Shown in pieces: positions 34,810 to 43,236 of a stretch of 64,000 nt of DNA (position 1 is the stretch's first letter; every line of letters begins with the position of its first letter). The stretch is from Streptomyces antibioticus (GTDB taxonomy: Bacteria; Actinomycetota; Actinomycetes; Streptomycetales; Streptomycetaceae). The position numbers and the translations under genes are program-made. The stretch spans positions 310,001-374,000 of the forward strand of contig NZ_KQ948423.1 of NCBI RefSeq assembly GCF_001514065.1, read 5' to 3'. The notes under the pieces are model-generated. The model ran no database searches and had not been told where the DNA came from. It saw only the letters and a program-made list of their open reading frames with translations.

Positions 34810-36242
34810 ACGTGCGGACCATTCCGTTCCCGGTCGTGGACGAGGTCGCCCGGCACTGCCTCCAGGAGGAGGAACCGGAGACCGTCCACATCGAGGTCCA
34901 CCTCCCGGGCCGCCTGGACCCGGCGGGCCTGCGCAAGGCCTTCCACGAGGCCCTGCTGCGCCACCCGCGCATCCTCGTGCGGGAGGCGCGGGGGCGCTGG
35001 TACCGACGCCGCTACGAGTGGGAACTGACCGAGCGCCCGGACGTGGAGGTGGTGACGTTCCCGGCCCCGGGGAGGGACGCACTGCGGGACGCACGGACAC
35101 GCGCGCTGACGACGGCCCCACCCCTGACGGATTCACCGCCGGTGCGCTTGGAGGTGGTGGAGGGGGCGGGCCGGGCGGAGGGCAGCGAGGCGACGGACGC
35201 GGTCGGCGCTGTGAGCGGCGTTCACATCAGCAGCGGCTCTCATCCATCTGCCGTTGCTGCGGGCAGTCGTGCCGCTGGGGCGGCACGGGTGGGCGCAGCG
35301 GCACCCCGCCAGCGCGGGCAAGCGAAACCCACCCCAGCCCAGCGCCAAGGCACGGTCCTGTTCCTCACCGTCAACCACACCGCCCTCGACGGCCCGGCCT
35401 GCCTCCGCGTCCTCGCCACCGCAGCCGAGATCTACAGCGGCAAGGACAACTCCCCCACCGCACCCCCCACCCGCACCCCCGAGGCCCCCCGCGACGAGAC
35501 ACCGGCCCCCTCCAACTGGTCACCCCCCGCCCGAGTAGCCCCCGGCACCCCCGAACCCTCCCCCGGCAACGGCATGCTCGTCACCGAACTCCCCCTCCCC
35601 CACCGCCCCAAGGGCGCCCCCTACACCGTCAACGACCAGCTCATGGTCACCACGGCCCTGACGATCGCCCACTGGAACAGGGAACACGGCGCCCACCCCC
35701 GCCCCCTCCGCATCACGATGCCGGTGGACGACCGCCCCCGGGACCTCACCATGCCCATCGGCAACGGCACCCGCCTGGTGGAAGTCCCGTTCGCGCCAGA
35801 CGAGTTGAAGACCTCCGACATCCAGGGCCTCCTCACCCGCACCGCCACCCGCACCCGAGCCCTGAAGTCCCTCCCCCGCCCCCAACTGGGCCACGGCGCA
35901 GCCCTTCTCACCGCCCCCGTCACCCCCGTGGCGTGGCGAGCCGCACTCACCCGGGGCCTGCGCCGCGCCGCCGCCCCCTGGACGTCCACGACCCTCCTCA
36001 GCAACATCGGCCGCATCCCGTACCCCCTGGACTTCGGCGAGGAGGCGGGCCGCGCGCACGCGGTGTGGTTCTCGGCGCCGGCCAGGATGCCGCGCGGCCT
36101 GACCGTCACCACCGCGTCCACGGCCGGCCGGCTGCATCTCGCCCTGCGCTGGTCGCGGTCCCTGCTCAGCCACGGCGACGGCGCCCATCTGCGCGACCTG
36201 TTCGAGCACTACTTGCACACCACGGACGTGGAGCAGTCATGA
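34806..36242 (+). CDS. Condensation/acyltransferase-fold protein with in-frame repeat insert
   Basis: The 478-residue protein resembles condensation-superfamily acyltransferases (PapA/NRPS C-domain fold). It has an N-terminal LPGRLDPAGLRKAFHEALLRHPRI, a catalytic-motif relative NHTALDG near residue 190 (consensus HHxxxDG, so the first His is Asn), and C-terminal TLLSNIGRI and LTVTTAST. Residues about 115-180 are a low-complexity segment encoded in part by a palindromic repeat at 35238-35325. It probably acylates a sugar or lipid of the surface glycan made by this operon. GTGA overlap with the upstream gene. The Asn for His change leaves the main catalytic His in NH and Asp intact. Confidence 0.83.
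   Translation: MNVRTIPFPVVDEVARHCLQEEEPETVHIEVHLPGRLDPAGLRKAFHEALLRHPRILVREARGRWYRRRYEWELTERPDVEVVTFPAPGRDALRDARTRALTTAPPLTDSPPVRLEVVEGAGRAEGSEATDAVGAVSGVHISSGSHPSAVAAGSRAAGAARVGAAAPRQRGQAKPTPAQRQGTVLFLTVNHTALDGPACLRVLATAAEIYSGKDNSPTAPPTRTPEAPRDETPAPSNWSPPARVAPGTPEPSPGNGMLVTELPLPHRPKGAPYTVNDQLMVTTALTIAHWNREHGAHPRPLRITMPVDDRPRDLTMPIGNGTRLVEVPFAPDELKTSDIQGLLTRTATRTRALKSLPRPQLGHGAALLTAPVTPVAWRAALTRGLRRAAAPWTSTTLLSNIGRIPYPLDFGEEAGRAHAVWFSAPARMPRGLTVTTASTAGRLHLALRWSRSLLSHGDGAHLRDLFEHYLHTTDVEQS
35238..35325 (+). repeat. Hairpin-containing repeat inserted in frame in the condensation-fold gene
   Basis: This segment contains a perfect 7-bp hairpin GTGCCGC-TGGG-GCGGCAC (35269-35286) and reads as SHPSAVAAGSRAAGAARV and following residues. 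I recall a nearly identical element as a frequent intergenic repeat in Streptomyces. Its length keeps the reading frame open. Confidence 0.6.
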
Positions 36243-36982
36243 CCACCGCCCAGACCGACCGCGCCCCGGCCAGGCCCCGCGAACTGCGCGACTTCTACGA
36301 GAACCCCGCCGTCCCGGTCGCCTCCGGCACCCCGCGCAGCCTCCGCCAGGCCCGCATGCTGGCGACCGCACTCCGGACGCGCCCCGCGCAGACGATCCTG
36401 GACATCGGCTGCGGCGACGGAACGGCCGCGGCCACCGCCGCGCCCCTCCTCCCCGGTCACCACCTCGTCGGCGTCGACTGGTCCCAGGACGCCCTGCGCC
36501 GCGCCCGCACCCGGATCCCGTACGCCGTGCGCGGTGAACTCACCGGCGGAGGACTGCCGTTCGGGACCGGGTCCGTCGATGCCGTGCTGTTCAGCGAGGT
36601 CGTCGAGCATCTCGTCGACCCGGACGCGGCGATGGACGAGATCCGGCGGGTGCTGCGCCCGGGCGGTCATCTCATGCTGTCCACCCCGAACCTGGCCGCC
36701 TGGTACAACCGCGCCCTGCTGCTGGCCGGGGTCCAGCCGGTGTTCTCCGAGGTCAGTCTGCGGGCGATCCACGGGCGCCCGGGACGCGAGGTCGTGGGGC
36801 ATCTGCGGCTCTACACCGCCCGCGCGCTGCGGGAGTTCGTCGCCGCGGCCGGCTTCACCGTCGTACGCCTGGAAGGTGCGCCCTTCCACGGCGTACCGCG
36901 TCCGCTGCGGCCGTTGGACCGGCTGGCGTGTCGCAGACCGTCGCTCGCTTCGATCCTGTTGTTGCACGCGCGGAAGACCTAG
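36239..36982 (+). CDS. Class I SAM-dependent methyltransferase (second of the operon)
   Basis: The 247-residue protein has motif I ILDIGCGDGTA, VGVDWSQDAL, LFSEVVEHLVDPDAAMDEIRRVLRPGGHLMLSTPN and a C-terminal RLEGAPFHGVPRP. It is of the UbiE/COQ5-like Methyltransf_11 type. ATG overlaps the condensation-fold gene stop by 4 nt. Substrate unknown; context suggests a sugar or lipid intermediate of the glycan pathway. Confidence 0.92.
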   Translation: MTTAQTDRAPARPRELRDFYENPAVPVASGTPRSLRQARMLATALRTRPAQTILDIGCGDGTAAATAAPLLPGHHLVGVDWSQDALRRARTRIPYAVRGELTGGGLPFGTGSVDAVLFSEVVEHLVDPDAAMDEIRRVLRPGGHLMLSTPNLAAWYNRALLLAGVQPVFSEVSLRAIHGRPGREVVGHLRLYTARALREFVAAAGFTVVRLEGAPFHGVPRPLRPLDRLACRRPSLASILLLHARKT

Positions 36983-36994
36983 GGGGCGTGGGCG

Positions 36995-37918
36995 ATGTGG
37001 TGGGGAGTGGCGGCGGCCCTGTTGGCGAACACCCTGTACAGCATCGGTTTCGTCCTGGAGAAACGGGCGCTCACGTCGTTGCCCGAGGTGTCGATCCGGC
37101 AACCCGCCCGGCTGCTGCGGCTCGTGCTCGGCAGCCCGCTCTGGATCGGTGGTTCGCTCGCGCTGGCCGCCGGGTTCGGGGCGCAGCTCGTGGTCTACCG
37201 GACGCTGCCGATCGCCGCCGCGCAGGGCATCTTCGTCTCCGGTCTGGTGCTGCTGGTGCTGCTGTCGGCGCGGCTGCTGGGCGAGGAGACGACCGGGCGG
37301 GAGCGGTACGCGCTCGCGGCGATCCTCGGGGCGCTGCTGATGGTGGTGCTGTCGCTGGACGAGCGCGCGGACGCGGTCAGTCAGGCGGCTCCCTACCCGT
37401 TGATCCTGCTGGTGTGCGTGCCGTCGCTGGCGGGCGGGGTGTGGCTGTACGGGGCGGCGGAGCGCCGCTCCCGGCACCGGCACCGGCTGCCGACGACCGG
37501 TGTCGAGTACGGCGTGGCGGTGGGCCTGCTCTACGGGGTGAGCTCGCTGGCCATCAAGGGGGTGTCGACGCGGCTGACCTCAAGTGGGCTCGGGTCGGCG
37601 GTGGTCGACGTCCTGCGCTCTCCCTATCCGTATCTCCTGCTGTTCACCGGCGCGTTCGGGCTCGTCATGTCGCAGGCGGCGCTGCAACGGTGCCGTGCCT
37701 CGCTGATCGTGCCGGTGTGCACGACGGTGACCTGCCTGTTCACGGCGGTGCTCGGCACGCTGTCGTTCGGCGAGACCCTGCCGCACGACCCGCTGCGGCT
37801 CGCCCTGCGCCTCGCGGGCACGCTCCTCGCCGTCGCCGTCCTGCTGTCCATGCCCCGGCACGACCAGCAACTCGACCCTCAACCCCCCATCGGTGCCAAG
37901 GAGTTGACACCCCCATGA
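36995..37918 (+). CDS. DMT/EamA-type ten-helix membrane transporter
   Basis: The 307-residue protein has about ten hydrophobic helices in two repeats of five. Helix 1 reads VAAALLANTLYSIGFVLEKRAL, and the second half includes GVAVGLLYGVSSLAIKGV and RASLIVPVCTTVTCLFTAVLG. This fits the drug/metabolite transporter superfamily, some members of which move nucleotide-sugars or lipid-linked sugars. In this operon it may flip or supply a precursor. It lies 12 bp after the methyltransferase and shares ATGA with the next gene. Confidence 0.88.
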   Translation: MWWGVAAALLANTLYSIGFVLEKRALTSLPEVSIRQPARLLRLVLGSPLWIGGSLALAAGFGAQLVVYRTLPIAAAQGIFVSGLVLLVLLSARLLGEETTGRERYALAAILGALLMVVLSLDERADAVSQAAPYPLILLVCVPSLAGGVWLYGAAERRSRHRHRLPTTGVEYGVAVGLLYGVSSLAIKGVSTRLTSSGLGSAVVDVLRSPYPYLLLFTGAFGLVMSQAALQRCRASLIVPVCTTVTCLFTAVLGTLSFGETLPHDPLRLALRLAGTLLAVAVLLSMPRHDQQLDPQPPIGAKELTPP

Positions 37919-38178
37919 ATCCCGACGACCCGCTGTTGCGGATATTGGCGTGCCCGCTCGACAAAGGACCGCTGCACCTCGTCCTGCCGGACGGCCCGGC
38001 GGCACCGGACGAGGTCCTCTACAACCCGCGGCTGCGCCGCCGCTACCCGATCGTGGACGGCATCCCGCAGTTGCTGCCCGCTTCCGGGGAGCAGGTGTCG
38101 GACGACGAGCACGAGGACCTGATCAAGCGGATGGCGCGAACAGCAGGGGAGACGGGGACGACGGGGACGGCCTCATGA
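37915..38178 (+). CDS. Trm112/UPF0434-like small protein
   Basis: The 87-residue protein has the Trm112 pattern LLRILACPLDKGPLHLV, YNPRLRRRYPIVDGIPQLLP, then an acidic, basic tail. Canonical family members have CPxC and further Cys for zinc; here only one Cys is present, so zinc binding is unlikely. Trm112 proteins act as activating partners of methyltransferases in eukaryotes and archaea. This gene sits between two SAM methyltransferase genes and the FkbM gene with 4-nt overlaps on both sides, so a partner role is plausible. Confidence 0.88.
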   Translation: MNPDDPLLRILACPLDKGPLHLVLPDGPAAPDEVLYNPRLRRRYPIVDGIPQLLPASGEQVSDDEHEDLIKRMARTAGETGTTGTAS

Positions 38179-39005
38179 CGCTGGCCGCGAGGATCGCCCC
38201 GCTGCTGCCCGACCGGCTGGTGGCCGCCGTGGCCCGGGCGGTGTATCCGCGCTTCGAGCCGGAGCTGGCCCGGCTGCCCGAGCTGTGCCCGGAGGGGTGC
38301 GGCACGGCCGTGGACGTCGGCGGCTGGTACGGCCCCTGGACGCGCCGCCTCGCGGGGCGGGCCCGCCGGGTGGTGACCGTGGAGCCGGTGCCGCGGCTGG
38401 CACGGCTGCTCGCCGCGACCGCCCCGCCCAACGTCCGGGTCGTGCAGGCCGCCGCGGCCGAGCGCCCCGGCACCGCCCGGCTCTGGCTGCCGCCGGACGA
38501 CACGGGCGAACGCGGGGTGTCCTCGCTGGTCCGCCGGGACATCCACCAGCGGGCGCTGCCCGTCGGCTGTGTCACCCTCGACGAACTCGGGCTGAAGGAC
38601 GTCGGGTTCATGAAGGTCGACGTCGACGGCAGCGAGCTGGCGGTGCTGCGCGGCGCGACGGGCATCCTGGCCCGTGACCGCCCGGCGCTCTTCGTCGAGT
38701 TGGAGTCCCGTATCCAGCCGATCGGTCCGGTGGTGACGTATCTGGCGCTGCTGGGCTACGAGGGCTGGGTGCTGCCGGGCGACGCCTGGGTGCCGCTGCG
38801 CTCCTTCCCGCTGGAGGCCCACCAGGAGGGCGCCTCGTACGTCGTCTCGCACGGTCTGCTGCGGCGCGTGCTGCCGTTCCGGGGACCGCGGTACGTCAAC
38901 TCGGTCCTGTTTCTCCCGGACGGCCGCGGTCCTGCCGGTCCCGTCGGCGACCATGGGACGCATGCCCTCCGCAAAGCCCCCCGCCAGCCCCTTCGGCCCC
39001 GCTGA
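38175..39005 (+). CDS. FkbM-family SAM-dependent methyltransferase
   Basis: The 276-residue protein has motif I AVDVGGWYGPW, VVTVEPVPRLARLL, the FkbM hallmark DVGFMKVDVDGSELAVLRGA and LFVELESR. FkbM proteins O-methylate sugar or polyketide hydroxyls. ATGA overlap with the Trm112-like gene. Its 3' end overlaps the next gene by up to 53 nt in a different frame, and its last 20 residues (Arg/Pro-rich) look non-conserved, suggesting the stop drifted downstream. Confidence 0.92.
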   Translation: MTLAARIAPLLPDRLVAAVARAVYPRFEPELARLPELCPEGCGTAVDVGGWYGPWTRRLAGRARRVVTVEPVPRLARLLAATAPPNVRVVQAAAAERPGTARLWLPPDDTGERGVSSLVRRDIHQRALPVGCVTLDELGLKDVGFMKVDVDGSELAVLRGATGILARDRPALFVELESRIQPIGPVVTYLALLGYEGWVLPGDAWVPLRSFPLEAHQEGASYVVSHGLLRRVLPFRGPRYVNSVLFLPDGRGPAGPVGDHGTHALRKAPRQPLRPR

Positions 39006-39552
39006 CTTCCAGCTGGTCCTGCTGCGCCGCATGGCCGACCACAACCCGGACCTGGTCGAGGACGCCCGCCGGGAACTCGGCGCCTCGCTCGCCGAGATGC
39101 GCGAGGCCAACAAGCGTTGGCAGGCCATGCTGCACTCTCCCCGTGCGCGTGCCGCCGCCTCCCGCTACCGCTCGGTCCTCGGCACCCCCGAGTCGGTCCT
39201 CACCCGCAAGGTCGGCGACATGGAGTGCGAGGCCTGGCTGTGGCCGCTGCCGCTCTGGCCCGATCTGCGCTTCGAGGTGCTGCTGGCACCGACCGGGTCG
39301 GCGGTGTGGAACGAGTGGCTGGTCCGGGCACCGGGGGCGCCCGGCCCCAACCTGCGCACCCTGGAGGACCTCACCCCCTGGTCGTGCACGGTCGACGAGG
39401 CCGCCCGCGCCTTCGCCCCGGCCCGCCCCCTGGAGGGCACCGCCCCGACGAGATGGGGGCTGGCGTTCACGGCCCCGGACGCGGAGGGCGTACGACGGGA
39501 GTGCGCGGCGGAGTTCACCTGGGGGCTGCTGCAACGGCTGGCGGTGCGCTGA
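38953..39552 (+). CDS. Conserved-looking protein of unknown function at the end of the envelope operon
   Basis: The 199-residue protein is soluble, without signal or transmembrane segment. It has a helical start (FQLVLLRRMADHNPDLVEDARRELG, then EMREANKRWQAMLH) and a Trp-rich beta region (ECEAWLWPLPLWPDLRFEVLL; GSAVWNEWLVRAPG; TRWGLAFTA). I do not recognise it. ATG 38953 and ATG 38962 are both possible; either overlaps the FkbM gene. It ends the run of co-oriented, overlapping genes. Confidence 0.75.
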   Translation: MGRMPSAKPPASPFGPADFQLVLLRRMADHNPDLVEDARRELGASLAEMREANKRWQAMLHSPRARAAASRYRSVLGTPESVLTRKVGDMECEAWLWPLPLWPDLRFEVLLAPTGSAVWNEWLVRAPGAPGPNLRTLEDLTPWSCTVDEAARAFAPARPLEGTAPTRWGLAFTAPDAEGVRRECAAEFTWGLLQRLAVR

Positions 39553-39735
39553 GCACCGTACAGACATGGTCACGCGCAGCCCTCGTACGGACGTACTCGA
39601 TCACCTCTGACCCATGTCCGCTCCCGCACGGGCAGAGAAAAGGGACAATGCCGGACATGCGGTGGCCGTCGCTCCACATCGTCCTACGGTCCGAAGGTGA
39701 GTTCTCAGCCGAGGCGGCCCGTGGGAGGCGACCAG

Positions 39736-40647
39736 ATGACCGAGACGACCGAGCATCCGGACCCTCCCGGCCGGACCGTGCCGGTCGAGCGGCTGAAGAT
39801 GGGCGACCACGCCTGCATGGCGCTGCGCGGGAGCGAGCCGCCGTGGAAGGTCTTCACCGCGTACACCCGCACCAGCCTGGCCCGCGGCGAGAAGGTCCTG
39901 CTCGTCATGGACCCGGACGACCTGGCCGACGACGATGTGGTCTCCCTCCTGGACGACGGCGACGGCCGCGTCACCGAGGCCCGGCACAGCGGCCAGCTCG
40001 CCCTCAAACGGAACACCGAGATGTACGTCCCCGACGGCCGCTTCCGCGAGGACCGCACGATCGGCCTCTACACCGACGAGGTCGACCGCGCCCAGAGCGA
40101 GGGCTGGGCCGGACTGCGGCTCACCGCCGACATGAGCTGGGCGCCACGGGTCGGGATCGACCACGACCGGCTGCTGGACTACGAGGCCTCCGTGGCGCCG
40201 CTGTTCGCCGATCCGCTGTTCACCGCGATCTGCTGGTACGACCGGGAACGCTTCGGCGACCGGCTCCTCCACGACATGGGCAAGGTGCATCCGCTGCGGG
40301 TCATGGAGAACCTCGCCGAACTGGAGGTCACCCCGACCGCGGACGGCGGCCGGATCGCCGGGTCCGCGGGCCTCGACACCCGCACGCAGTTCGTCGAGGC
40401 CCTGCGCGACGCGCTGAGCCGCGGCAACTCCTCCGGGCCCGTCCGGCACGTCCTCGACCTGCGGGACCTGTGCTTCATGGAGGCGCACTGCGCCTGGCAG
40501 CTGATCAGCCTCGCCGGGTCGCTGCCGCCCGGCAGCGAGGTCACCGTGCGGTGCGGGGAGCTGCTCGGGATGGTGCTGCGGCAGCTGGGCGCCGACGGGG
40601 TGCCGCAGCTGGTGATCGGCGTGGAGGTCGATGAGGTGGCGGTGTGA
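39736..40647 (+). CDS. MEDS-domain signalling protein with STAS-like C-terminus
   Basis: The 303-residue protein starts at ATG 39736, preceded by GGGAGG; a start at 39697 is also in frame. Residues 1 to about 185 form a MEDS (DcmR-type) sensory domain: GDHACMALRG, FTAYTRTSLARGEKVLLVMD, GRFREDRTIGLYTDEVDRA. The end (VRHVLDLRDLCFMEAHCAWQLISLA) is a STAS/anti-sigma-antagonist-like domain in which the phospho-acceptor position is not clear. It likely works in partner switching for a stress or developmental sigma factor. A related MEDS-HATPase protein is encoded at 58641-59642. Confidence 0.87.
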   Translation: MTETTEHPDPPGRTVPVERLKMGDHACMALRGSEPPWKVFTAYTRTSLARGEKVLLVMDPDDLADDDVVSLLDDGDGRVTEARHSGQLALKRNTEMYVPDGRFREDRTIGLYTDEVDRAQSEGWAGLRLTADMSWAPRVGIDHDRLLDYEASVAPLFADPLFTAICWYDRERFGDRLLHDMGKVHPLRVMENLAELEVTPTADGGRIAGSAGLDTRTQFVEALRDALSRGNSSGPVRHVLDLRDLCFMEAHCAWQLISLAGSLPPGSEVTVRCGELLGMVLRQLGADGVPQLVIGVEVDEVAV

Positions 40648-40823
40648 GCCGGGGGGCAGGCAGAGGTGTTGGAGGTGGCGGCGATGCGTTTGTGCACGGG
40701 TCGGCGGAACTACACGTGGCGGCGGGCAGGTTGGGGTACCAGGTCATGGAGACGGGGCCGGGTCTGCCTGCGCCGACACTGAGCGGGCAGGACGAAGTCA
40801 GCTGTGGTTGGGCAACGCCCTTC

Positions 40824-40846
40824 AGGGGCGCGGGGAACTGCGCGAC
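40824..40846 (-). repeat. Dispersed Streptomyces repeat, copy 3, in a terminator-like stem
   Basis: This is the reverse complement of the 23-nt element at 20655 and 29911. It lies within a larger dyad (TGTGGTTGG near 40803 against CCAGCCACA near 40846) between two convergent genes and probably contributes to termination. The rest of 40648-40873 shows no gene. Confidence 0.8.
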
Positions 40847-40873
40847 CAGCCACAACGGCGCCGCACTCAGCAG

Positions 40874-43135
40874 TCAACCGCCCCCCCTCCCACCCCTCGC
40901 ACTGAACCACGCAGCCACCTGCGACCGATTACTGAACCCCAACTTCACGAGTATCCGCTCGACATGCCCCTCGGCGGTGCGCTGGGCGATGACCAGCGCG
41001 TCGGCGATCTGCCTGTTGGTCCGGCCCTGTGTGATCAGCTCGGCGACCTGGGTCTCCCGTCGAGTCAACACGACATCGTCCGGCGGGACTTCGCTCCCCT
41101 GCCGGGGAACCCGCCGCGCCGCCTCCCCCAGCGCATAGGCGACGACCTCGTCCACAGCCAACCCACCGCCCCGCCGATACGCCCGCTCATACGCCGGGCC
41201 CCCCAACGCCTCCCGGCCCGGCGGAATGGGCGGCTCCCCCGGATTGCCGCCGATGTCACGCCAGATCCGGTCGACCGCGCCCCGCAGCACCCCCACCCGC
41301 TCGGCCGACCCCGCGAGCGCCGACGCCTCCGCCGCGGCGAGCAGGTCCAGCGTGCGGGCGAGGCTCTGGTGCTGCTTGACCGTGTACGGCAGCCGCAGAC
41401 AGGCCCGCGCCTGCTCGGCGGCGCTGTCGTACTCGCCCATCGCCCAGTGCGCGAGCGCGAGGGTGCGCAACGCCCAGCCCCGCGCCCACTGTTCGCCGTG
41501 CGCCTCGCACAGCGCGATCGCCTCCCGGCACAGCGGCACCGCCTGCTCCGGCCGGCCGCGGCTGACCAGGGTGCAGGCCAGTTCGATGCGGGTGAGGACG
41601 ACGAAACTGGCCAGCGCGGCACGGGACTTGCCCGGTGTGAGCAGCCCGGCCGGGACGGGCGGCGGTGTGGGCACCGGCAGTTCGTCGTCGGCCGCAGTAC
41701 GGGGTGCCGCGGTGCCCGCGAGGACGGCGGCGGAGCGGGTGTGCACCAGCGACATGATCGCGCCCGCCCACATGGCCCGGGTCAGCGTGTCGTCCGGACG
41801 CGCCCCGGCCTCCAGCGCCCGGTCCATCCAGTGCCGGCCCTGGCCCCAGATGCCGTCGGCGACCCAGTGGAACCACAGTGACGAGGCGAATCGCAGCCCG
41901 TGCCGGGCCTCGCCCGGGGTGGTGAGGCAGAAGTCCAGGGCGGAGCCGATGCTGTGCCGGTCGGCCTGCAACCGGTCGGTGATCCCGGCCTGGTCCGGAC
42001 CGAACCAGCTCCGCTCGTACTCGGCGGCCAGCCGCGCGAAGTGGTCCCGATGCCGGCGCCGGGTCACGGTGACCTCGCCGAGCTCCGCCAGCTTCTCCCG
42101 CCCGTAGTCGCGCAGGGAGACCAGCAGCCGGTAGCGCACCTGCCCGCCGGACTCCTCACGGACCAGCACCGACTTGTCGACCAGTCCGGCGACGGCGTCG
42201 AGGACGTCCGCGGAGTCGATGCCCTCGCCCGCGCAGACCGCCTCCGCGGCAGCCAGGTCGAAGCTGCCGACGAACACCGACAGCCACGCCCACACCAACT
42301 GCTCCTGCGCGGTGCACAGTTCGTGGCTCCAGTCGACGGCGGAGCGCAGGGTGCGGTGCCGGGGCGCGGAGGCGGGGCTGCCGCCGGTGAGCAGCCGGTA
42401 GCGGTCGTCGAGCCGTTCGACCAGCCGGTCCACACCGAGCGAGCGGACCCGCACCGCCGCCAGCTCGATGGCGAGGGGCAGCCCGTCGAGGCGGCGGCAC
42501 AGCCGGGCCACGGCCGCCTGGTTGCCCTCGCCGACGGTGAAACCCGGGACGACCGCGGCCGCCCGGTCGGCGAACAGCCTGAGCGCCGGGAAGCGTTCGG
42601 CGGCCACCGCGCCCGTCGTGACCTCCTCCGGCGCGGGCGCGGACAGCGGCGGCACCTCGAAGAGCCGCTCACCGGCAAGGCCGAGCCGGTGCCGGCTGGT
42701 GGCCAGCACCCGCACCCCCTCGGTCGCGGCCAGCACGGTCGCCGCGAGCACGGCACAACTGCGCAGCAGATGCTCGCAGTTGTCGAGGACGATCAGCACC
42801 TGCCGCTCCCGCAGATACTCCACCAGGACGTCCAGCGGCGGCCGTACGCTCTCGTTGCGCACGCCGAGGGCCTCGATCACGGCGTGCGGTACGAACGCCT
42901 CGTCCTGCAACGCGGCCAGCGGCACCAGCCACACCCCGTCGGGAAAGACCCGGGCGACCTGCCGCGCCACATGCCCGGCGAGCCGCGTCTTGCCCACCCC
43001 GCCCGGCCCGGTCAGCGTCAGCAGCCTGCCCGCCGACAGCAACCGCCTGACCTCCGCCGCCTCGTCCCGGCGCCCCACGAAGCTCGTCAGCTCCGTGGGG
43101 AAGCCGGACGTACGCCGCGCCTCTGATCCGCCCAC
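40874..43135 (-). CDS. Large NB-ARC/LuxR-type transcriptional regulator
   Basis: The 753-residue regulator has an NB-ARC-like ATPase at the front with Walker A GPGGVGKT (43-50), Walker B VLIVLDNCEHLL, VLATSRHRLGLAGE and GLPLAIELAA. TPR-like helices follow, and a LuxR helix-turn-helix closes the protein (LTRRETQVAELITQGRTNRQIADAL, near residues 690-745). Ligand-stimulated ATP hydrolysis drives such STAND regulators. The target genes are not evident; the adjacent ATP-grasp gene is in the same direction downstream and could be one. The GTG start is at 43135. Confidence 0.93.
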   Translation of the reverse strand: MGGSEARRTSGFPTELTSFVGRRDEAAEVRRLLSAGRLLTLTGPGGVGKTRLAGHVARQVARVFPDGVWLVPLAALQDEAFVPHAVIEALGVRNESVRPPLDVLVEYLRERQVLIVLDNCEHLLRSCAVLAATVLAATEGVRVLATSRHRLGLAGERLFEVPPLSAPAPEEVTTGAVAAERFPALRLFADRAAAVVPGFTVGEGNQAAVARLCRRLDGLPLAIELAAVRVRSLGVDRLVERLDDRYRLLTGGSPASAPRHRTLRSAVDWSHELCTAQEQLVWAWLSVFVGSFDLAAAEAVCAGEGIDSADVLDAVAGLVDKSVLVREESGGQVRYRLLVSLRDYGREKLAELGEVTVTRRRHRDHFARLAAEYERSWFGPDQAGITDRLQADRHSIGSALDFCLTTPGEARHGLRFASSLWFHWVADGIWGQGRHWMDRALEAGARPDDTLTRAMWAGAIMSLVHTRSAAVLAGTAAPRTAADDELPVPTPPPVPAGLLTPGKSRAALASFVVLTRIELACTLVSRGRPEQAVPLCREAIALCEAHGEQWARGWALRTLALAHWAMGEYDSAAEQARACLRLPYTVKQHQSLARTLDLLAAAEASALAGSAERVGVLRGAVDRIWRDIGGNPGEPPIPPGREALGGPAYERAYRRGGGLAVDEVVAYALGEAARRVPRQGSEVPPDDVVLTRRETQVAELITQGRTNRQIADALVIAQRTAEGHVERILVKLGFSNRSQVAAWFSARGGRGGG

Positions 43136-43236
43136 GACCAGTCACGCCCTCTGTAGTGGTCCCCGCACGTGCTGTTGTCCCCCGCAGGGTAGGCACCTGC
43201 CGCCCAGGTGAGGCGCGGTTCTCGGAATTGCCGCCT

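Noticed and set aside
30748-35136. Very long open frame on the minus strand opposite the arabinofuranosyltransferase
   Set aside because: It is antisense to a clear GT-C enzyme, its translation is low-complexity (Arg/Gly/Gln/Pro-rich) with no motifs, and such shadow frames are expected at this GC content.
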